Origin: a virus
DNA: 39,507 nt
IMG/VR virus record: IMGVR_UViG_3300017771_000033
Location: 1-39,507 of that record
Reading direction: 5' to 3' (one strand)
In this document: positions 35,360-39,507 of the stretch, piece after piece
Layout: every line of letters begins with the position of its first letter
Numbering within the stretch: the first letter of the stretch is position 1
Made by a program: the position numbers and the translations under genes
Notes under the pieces: model-generated
The model's input: the letters and a program-made list of their open reading frames with translations, nothing else
The model's database searches: none
Told to the model about the DNA's origin: nothing

Positions 35360-37126
35360 TTACCCATCGCAAGCAGCGCAGTCCGGATCCATTGCTTGTT
35401 TAGCAATATCACCTCGCAACACCGACTCTGTTCTCATATAGTATAAAGTTTTAATACCTTTTTTCCAAGCCTCCATGTGCACTTGATTTATCCACTTTGG
35501 TGTAGCTTCAGAAGGAAAAGCTAAGTTCAAGCTAACAGACTGATCAATATACTGTTGACGTATACCAGCTTGATTTACAAGCTCTAATTGATTTATTTCT
35601 TTAAAGGTTTTAAATACATCTTTAACTTTATCAAAGCCCGTTAGATCGTACGATTTTGAGTCTTCGATAATCGTAAGCTTACCATTAACATATCCCCAGT
35701 TATCTAACTCTTCAATATCTTGTATACTTCCACCATCAGCCATGATTTTATCCCACGTTTCTTTAACGTTGATACCTACTTTACGAAGTACTTTTTCTAG
35801 TTCTTTGTTCTTCCTAATGAACGTACCCTTCGCGCTTTGTTCAGTGAAAACATTAGCGGCCCAAGGCTCAATGCCAGGACTAACATTACCGGCAAGCTTA
35901 CTATTACTGACAGTAGGAGCAATAGCCCTAAGATGAGTGTTGCGAAGGCCAGTGCCACGACACCAAAGAGGTTCACCATAAACCTCAGCAAGAGCTCTTG
36001 ACGCGCGTTCACTTTCAATTTTAATCTGTGAAAATATACGTCTTGTTTGAAACTGGGCTTGTAGTCCTTCAAAGGGGATTCCATTTTGTTGAAGATACGT
36101 ATGCCAACCCAAGACTCCCAAGCCGAGTGCACGGCCTTTTTCTGCAGATCGTACAGAGTTGCCGAAGCCTTTGAGACCTTTAGCTTTTTGAATGAATTCT
36201 TCCAGAACTCCATCAAGGAACCAAATAGCATCATATATAATATTTGTATTTTTCCATTCCTCATATTTTGATAAATTAAGTGAAGATAAACAGCACACAA
36301 AACTGTGTGACTCGTCTGTATGTAGAGTTATTTCACTACATATATTTGTCATATGCACTTTTAAAGCGTTTTCTTTGTACGCTGCTGGATTTGCTTTATT
36401 AGTGTTTCCTTTAAAAAGGATATACGGTTCTCCGGTGCTTTTCCTTTTTCTAAGAAGTTTACTCCATTTAGATCTAGCCTCTGCATCTCCTCGTTCAAGC
36501 TTTCGCATAAACTTATCGCCAACCACTGCGCACTGATGTAAGTTAAGCGATTGTCTGTTGACATCTCCTTTAGGTTCTCGTATTTCAAGCCACTGCTCAA
36601 AATCTCTGTGGTCAACGTTGATATTAACGCTTGCAGCTCCGCGTCTAACTGATCCTTGATTGGTTGCAAGAATTGTGCTATCGTAGATTTTGCAGAAGGG
36701 TACGACTCCGTCTGATGTTCCATTTCCTGTTATTGTTGCGCCGGCGGGTCTAATCATATTGATACCGATACCAACTCCGCCGCCGTGCTTTGCGAGTAGC
36801 ATCATTTCTAAATTCTTTGTACCAATGTCGTTTATACTATCTCCAACATCAATACCAAAACAACTAATAGGTAAACCGCGATCAGTACCTGTATTAGATA
36901 GTACTGGTGAGGCTAAACATAACCAACCTTTCCATATATAATCAAAGAAAGTATCTGTTAGTTCTGGCTTATACAAACGCTTAGCAATTGTGCTAGCTAC
37001 ACGCATGTAAGCATCACGCGGTGATTCCCATGGTAATAAATAACCTCCTGCTATAGTTTTTTTATATACATCGGTGTCACCCCAAGCAGGATAGTCGACA
37101 CCTTTTTTCCAATCGTTATTCCACAT
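35360..37126 (-). CDS. nrdA: Ribonucleotide reductase class I, large subunit
   Basis: A 588-residue enzyme that reduces ribonucleoside diphosphates, with NrdB supplying the radical. Catalytic signs: Cys89 (ISCFG), the NxCxE site Asn261-Cys263-Glu265, the Cys278/279 area for the second redox Cys, AIAPT (401-405), SPGIEP (416-421), Tyr562-Tyr563 for radical transfer, and a C-terminal Cys583/Cys586 pair (CAAC). It starts directly with the catalytic region: the N-terminal ATP cone found in longer bacterial NrdA (about 760 residues) is absent. It shares one base with the stop of the small membrane gene upstream. Bases 35821-36180 are richer in G+C than the rest. Confidence 0.95.
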   Translation of the reverse strand: MWNNDWKKGVDYPAWGDTDVYKKTIAGGYLLPWESPRDAYMRVASTIAKRLYKPELTDTFFDYIWKGWLCLASPVLSNTGTDRGLPISCFGIDVGDSINDIGTKNLEMMLLAKHGGGVGIGINMIRPAGATITGNGTSDGVVPFCKIYDSTILATNQGSVRRGAASVNINVDHRDFEQWLEIREPKGDVNRQSLNLHQCAVVGDKFMRKLERGDAEARSKWSKLLRKRKSTGEPYILFKGNTNKANPAAYKENALKVHMTNICSEITLHTDESHSFVCCLSSLNLSKYEEWKNTNIIYDAIWFLDGVLEEFIQKAKGLKGFGNSVRSAEKGRALGLGVLGWHTYLQQNGIPFEGLQAQFQTRRIFSQIKIESERASRALAEVYGEPLWCRGTGLRNTHLRAIAPTVSNSKLAGNVSPGIEPWAANVFTEQSAKGTFIRKNKELEKVLRKVGINVKETWDKIMADGGSIQDIEELDNWGYVNGKLTIIEDSKSYDLTGFDKVKDVFKTFKEINQLELVNQAGIRQQYIDQSVSLNLAFPSEATPKWINQVHMEAWKKGIKTLYYMRTESVLRGDIAKQAMDPDCAACDG

Positions 37127-37359
37127 TATTTAAAAAATAGTAGCGCGTACGCTATCATTACGTTTAAGTTTACTATTACTAAGTTCCATTGCTTTGCTAC
37201 CCAAACTTGTGGTGTGCAAAACAAACCAGCTAAAAAATATATTACTACACCTGGTGTATCAGGCAACATATGGGGAGCAGTTACAAAAAAACCAGTCCCC
37301 ATATAACCTAATCTATTAGCCAGTCTTTCCGTCGGAGACAACTTCCTCTCCTTCACCAT
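37126..37359 (-). CDS. Small membrane protein between the RNR genes
   Basis: A 77-residue protein from the Met at 37359; the frame opens to a Met at 37404, but that would deepen the overlap with the gene above to 89 bases. The start ERKLSPTERLANRLGYMGTG is followed by two hydrophobic helices (MLPDTPGVVIYFLAGLFC and LVIVNLNVMIAYALLFF). I recall a similar small membrane protein beside RNR genes in marine phages. It shares its stop with the nrdA start. Its function is unknown. Confidence 0.6.
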   Translation of the reverse strand: MVKERKLSPTERLANRLGYMGTGFFVTAPHMLPDTPGVVIYFLAGLFCTPQVWVAKQWNLVIVNLNVMIAYALLFFK

Positions 37360-37543
37360 GCTCTCTAGCACTCTCCTCTTTAAGCTTTTCGATCGCTTTT
37401 TCATAGTCAGGCATATTTTTAATTATCTGGCTCGTTCCAAAAGACAAAGTCTTTAGATTGTCTAGCTCTGTCATTAACGTTTGAGTTATTGAACCTAAGA
37501 CCTCTATCTGTCTTTTCATTTTTATTAATTCTGATTCTTTCAT
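37316..37543 (-). CDS. Small coiled-coil protein of the RNR module
   Basis: A 75-residue helical protein with the pattern LGSITQTLMTELDNLKTLSF, then MPDYEKAIEKLKEE, and an acidic tail. I recall this type of sequence next to RNR genes of marine phages, which makes this frame more likely than the overlapping one (37419-37583). It overlaps the small membrane gene by 44 bases (start at 37359). The leader AAGAAAAAGAA is A-rich. No catalytic motif. Confidence 0.6.
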   Translation of the reverse strand: MKESELIKMKRQIEVLGSITQTLMTELDNLKTLSFGTSQIIKNMPDYEKAIEKLKEESAREHGEGEEVVSDGKTG

Positions 37544-37583
37544 TTCTTTTTCTTAAATCGTCCCACATTTCATCTTCTGACAT
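37419..37583 (-). CDS. Possible small gene overlapping the coiled-coil gene
   Basis: A 54-residue frame beginning MSEDEMWDDLRKRNER at 37583, four bases after the nrdB stop, and running 125 bases in a different frame across the coiled-coil gene. The first 15 residues look like real protein (charged helix); the overlapping part (rich in Asn, Arg and Asp) does not. It may be a true overlapping gene, or a short relic after nrdB whose downstream frame is chance. Confidence 0.3.
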   Translation of the reverse strand: MSEDEMWDDLRKRNERIRINKNEKTDRGLRFNNSNVNDRARQSKDFVFWNEPDN

Positions 37584-37587
37584 TAGA

Positions 37588-38547
37588 TTACCAAATGTCT
37601 TCAAAGTCTTCTCCTTCGTTAGCCTTAGAATAATCAGTTGGACGAATAGCGAAGAAATCTGTATGAGTATGACCACCGGTAAGATGATAAAACCAATCAA
37701 GGTTATCAGCCGCTTTAACGTTAACTTTAAAGAAGGCTCGGTAGCCAAGTTCTTGTAGTTTTTCATTTGCTCTTTTTCTTATAAATTGTTTAAGGTCAGA
37801 TGCTTTTAAGTTTTCAATATCACCCATTTCAAACATTTTGTCAATATATTTTTCTTCTAAGTCTACCATTGTTTTAGCAGCTTCGGCTATATCTTCTTGA
37901 CAATCTTCTAATAAACCAGGTGTTTCTTTGCACATATCGCGGAAAAGTTTACAGCCCATCTTACTATGAAGCGACTCATCTCGTACACTCCATTTCATTT
38001 GTTGACCTATACCTTTCAATAAGTTTCTTAACTGAAAACTATAGAGTACAGCAAATGCAGAGTATAAGCTAACCCCTTCAGCAAAAGCACTAAAGATAGC
38101 AAGAGAGCGACCAATCCCGACAGGATCGGTACCACTATAACTAACCAGATTGTCAAACCTTCCAGCAGTCGCCGGCTCGTGTAAAAAAGCTTCATAATCT
38201 TCAAGACCTAATGTTTCGTTTAAATAACTATAAGCTACAGCGTGTATTGTCTCTTGCGAGCCAAACATCATAGCCATCTGTTGTATCTCATGCTTAGGAA
38301 ACCATGAGACAACTTTCTGTGTCCAGTAGTCTGATACCGCACACTCTGTCTGGGCGAAACCGAGTAATATGTTTCCGACCAAGTTTTTCTCTTTATCATT
38401 TAATTTTTCCTTCCAATCTTTTATATCGCTTTGCATAGGTATTTCAGTATGTAACCAAAATGCCTGTGCTTGTTTAAGCCACCCTTCTGTATAATAATCG
38501 GGGTATTCAAACGGTTTGTACGCTATGCGCTCATCAAACAGTCCCAT
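37588..38547 (-). CDS. nrdB: Ribonucleotide reductase class I, small subunit
   Basis: A 319-residue radical-generating subunit. Di-iron ligands can be placed: Glu68 (AQTECA), Glu99 and His102 (SQETIHAVAY), Glu157 (AFAEGV), Glu191 and His194 (RDESLH). The expected radical tyrosine is Tyr106, spaced +7 from Glu99 as in E. coli (Glu115-Tyr122). The C-terminus is short and acidic (GEDFEDIW), as needed to dock on NrdA; a Tyr in PTDYSKA may relay the radical. The length is slightly below the usual ~340-375. It shares the TAATG junction with the upstream 53-residue gene. The pair with nrdA is interrupted by small genes. Confidence 0.95.
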   Translation of the reverse strand: MGLFDERIAYKPFEYPDYYTEGWLKQAQAFWLHTEIPMQSDIKDWKEKLNDKEKNLVGNILLGFAQTECAVSDYWTQKVVSWFPKHEIQQMAMMFGSQETIHAVAYSYLNETLGLEDYEAFLHEPATAGRFDNLVSYSGTDPVGIGRSLAIFSAFAEGVSLYSAFAVLYSFQLRNLLKGIGQQMKWSVRDESLHSKMGCKLFRDMCKETPGLLEDCQEDIAEAAKTMVDLEEKYIDKMFEMGDIENLKASDLKQFIRKRANEKLQELGYRAFFKVNVKAADNLDWFYHLTGGHTHTDFFAIRPTDYSKANEGEDFEDIW

Positions 38548-38708
38548 TACTTTTCAACTTCATAAGCAAGATCAATAAACGGTAAGTAAAATACAGTTTG
38601 AGAATGTGTATCACCGTGGTATGTACGTATACCAAATAATATACCTGGATATGTTCCTAAACTTAATGACCAATCTTTACCGGCCTTGCCCTTTGTATTT
38701 TTTGACAT
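38547..38708 (-). CDS. Conserved 53-residue phage protein upstream of nrdB
   Basis: A 53-residue protein with a start at 38708 and a stop overlapping the nrdB start by one base. It has the pattern GKDWSLSLGTYPGILFGIRT, then a short linker and TVFYLPFIDLAYEVE. I recall near-identical short proteins (Lys-Asp-Trp-Ser.. Leu-Gly..Tyr-Pro-Gly-Ile-Leu) beside RNR genes of many marine phages. It is predicted to form a few strands, with no membrane helix. It may bind or regulate RNR, but this is only guilt by neighbourhood. Too short for normal ORF cutoffs. Confidence 0.68.
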   Translation of the reverse strand: MSKNTKGKAGKDWSLSLGTYPGILFGIRTYHGDTHSQTVFYLPFIDLAYEVEK

Positions 38709-38811
38709 AATTTTTACTTTGTTTGTTATTACTATTTCTTGTTTTAGCGTGGACCCCAGGCCTACGCACCTTTGTTTTTTTAATGTATTTAAATAAAGCT
38801 AACTTAGCCAT
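38677..38811 (-). CDS. Very small basic protein (RPGVHAKT.. KKYKGQGR type)
   Basis: A 44-residue, strongly basic protein from the ATG at 38811. The core VRRPGVHAKTRNSNNKQSKN and the end KKYKGQGR match from memory a widespread tiny marine-phage protein. It overlaps the next gene downstream by 32 bases and the upstream small gene by 8. It could bind nucleic acid. Its position in a dense chain of overlaps supports it as real. Confidence 0.62.
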   Translation of the reverse strand: MAKLALFKYIKKTKVRRPGVHAKTRNSNNKQSKNYVKKYKGQGR

Positions 38812-38977
38812 AAACTTTAATATTATATCGTTCTTGTAAATCCACTAGATGTTTATACTTGACGTAACCTTTAACATCAATACTCCACTTTATCCATTTG
38901 TCAATTTGACGTTCTTTGTATTTTGCTCTAGCTATTTTTTTTGATTTTCCAGAATCAATTTTACTGTTTCGTCGCAT
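38804..38977 (-). CDS. Possible small basic helical protein
   Basis: A 57-residue frame, start at 38977 (MRRNSKIDSGKSKKIARAKY), then Lys/Trp-rich DKWIKWSIDVKGYVKYKHLV and a short end. It overlaps the nuclease gene by 46 bases and the tiny basic gene by 8. It is the only frame that fills this stretch between two coupled genes. No family is recognised; the high basic content suggests a nucleic acid role. Confidence 0.5.
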   Translation of the reverse strand: MRRNSKIDSGKSKKIARAKYKERQIDKWIKWSIDVKGYVKYKHLVDLQERYNIKVYG

Positions 38978-39390
38978 TCTTTTTGATTTTGTGGTTTGTA
39001 TAATACATATTCAGGAAACTGTTCTGTAACTAGCTTCTTAAACAACTTCCAGCGCATTGGGAAAGACTCATTAGCCCTACCTTTGCATTCAATAATAAAA
39101 TTGTCACCAATAAAATCTGGAGTGTATTTAATAGGTAGTATACGTTTTGATCCTCTGTCTTTGTATTCTCCTTTTCCATTCGCCTGTCTTGCATAACATT
39201 TGTTTTCAAAGTGAAATCCATTTAACAATACAAAAGTTTCACCTTCATATTTGTTTTTAATTTTAGCTCTTTTTAAACCCATGTACATATAACGCTCAAG
39301 GCCAGAAGCAAAATTAATACCGTCGTATGTTATTTTTTTTGCTTGAACTGGCCCGCGTTTTTTTGATCTTCTTTTATAAGGTCTCTTCAT
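38932..39390 (-). CDS. Endonuclease I-like PDDEXK nuclease
   Basis: A 152-residue protein from the ATG at 39390 (MKRPYKRRSKKRG); an upstream frame Met at 39429 would overlap the previous gene further and is less likely. Motifs of a T7 endonuclease I-like fold: Glu32 in FASGLERYM, Asp92 in YTPDF, Glu101-x-Lys103 in IIECKGR, then a helix SFPMRWKLFKKL. These residues bind the metal and cut DNA, probably Holliday junctions or host DNA for nucleotide recycling. The N-terminus is very basic. It overlaps the next gene by 46 bases. The DUF1064 family is an alternative name for the same fold. Confidence 0.75.
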   Translation of the reverse strand: MKRPYKRRSKKRGPVQAKKITYDGINFASGLERYMYMGLKRAKIKNKYEGETFVLLNGFHFENKCYARQANGKGEYKDRGSKRILPIKYTPDFIGDNFIIECKGRANESFPMRWKLFKKLVTEQFPEYVLYKPQNQKECDETVKLILENQKK

Positions 39391-39507
39391 CGTTAACTTC
39401 AATATCGTAATGAAGGCCATCGTTACCATTTTGGCCTATAATGTCGATTCTTCTTAACATACACTCTTCTATCTCGTTTTGCAAACAGTGGCGAGCTGAC
39501 TGTATGT
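39374..39507 (-). CDS. 3' end of an unidentified gene, truncated by window edge
   Basis: The frame is open at the right edge and ends with TAA at 39374-39376. The visible 44 residues (..HCLQNEIEECMLRRIDII.. then acidic ..YDIEVNDEETL) show no family motif. It could also start at an internal Met (39459), giving only 28 residues, but the open frame and charge pattern suggest a longer protein. It overlaps the nuclease start by 17 bases, fitting the tightly packed leftward block. Confidence 0.5.
   Translation of the reverse strand, partial: IQSARHCLQNEIEECMLRRIDIIGQNGNDGLHYDIEVNDEETL

Noticed and set aside
35013-35372. A 119-residue - strand frame opposite the DUF5872-like gene, crossing the terminator
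   Set aside because: It crosses the hairpin terminator and mirrors a Lys/Ser-rich gene, giving low-complexity Leu/Ser/Phe translation.
36361-36723. A 120-residue frame on the - strand inside nrdA, and several + strand frames over nrdA
   Set aside because: NrdA catalytic residues run through the same bases in the main frame; the others are chance frames.
37419-37766. A 115-residue - strand frame starting inside nrdB with a hydrophobic N-terminus
   Set aside because: The first 61 residues lie inside nrdB in another frame; only the portion from the Met at 37583 is worth considering.
1-39507. tRNA genes, CRISPR arrays, insertion sequences, integrase and att sites
   Set aside because: No cloverleaf, spaced repeats, transposase or recombinase motifs were noticed by reading; the window looks like a lytic phage core.

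Overview
The window is a continuous piece of an AT-rich double-stranded DNA tailed phage, most probably a podovirus-type phage of a marine Bacteroidota (flavobacterial) host. It carries a large terminase subunit, portal, scaffold, major capsid protein, connector-like and stabilisation-like proteins, fibres and a giant internal virion protein, but no tail sheath, tail tube or tape-measure gene with a typical signature. The host inference rests on three things. Most starts lack a Shine-Dalgarno sequence and sit behind A/T-only leaders. Two signal peptides end in the flavobacterial 'Ala-Gln' style. Several small proteins resemble families I remember from uncultured marine phages. No database search was possible, so names rest on motifs, size and gene order.

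Layout: positions 1 to 35328 are one long rightward late block. It opens with the end of a tail fibre bearing an S74-type self-cleaving chaperone domain, then another virion protein and small genes. A tandem GroES-like protein and a candidate small terminase come next, then terL (4361-6574), portal, an acidic scaffold and the major capsid protein, which is followed by a clear hairpin terminator. Three head-completion/connector candidates, a 1413-residue stabilisation-like protein and a 991-residue fibre with cadherin-like repeats follow. Next are two internal virion protein candidates and a 2484-residue polyvalent virion protein (24035-31489). The block closes with a host-envelope and lysis segment: a secreted outer-membrane barrel, two related membrane/coiled-coil proteins, a secreted thioredoxin-fold protein without CxxC, an M15 peptidase endolysin, a holin-like protein and two basic Cys-containing proteins.

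A bidirectional hairpin terminator near 35334-35354 separates this from a leftward block (39507 down to 35360): an unidentified partial gene, an endonuclease I-like PDDEXK nuclease, a chain of very small overlapping genes, class I ribonucleotide reductase nrdB and nrdA, and small genes between them. This block would supply deoxynucleotides and resolve or degrade DNA during replication, while the rightward block builds and releases virions.

The most unusual item is the giant virion protein. It carries an HEVNH zincin motif, an ADP-ribosyltransferase-like segment flanked on both sides by the same GSRAQLV peptide, a sigma-region-2-like stretch and an LPD38-like C-terminal region. This suggests a polyprotein of enzymes delivered into the cell with the DNA. 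No tRNA gene, CRISPR array, insertion sequence or integrase was seen, and no stretch longer than about 100 bases lacks a gene.
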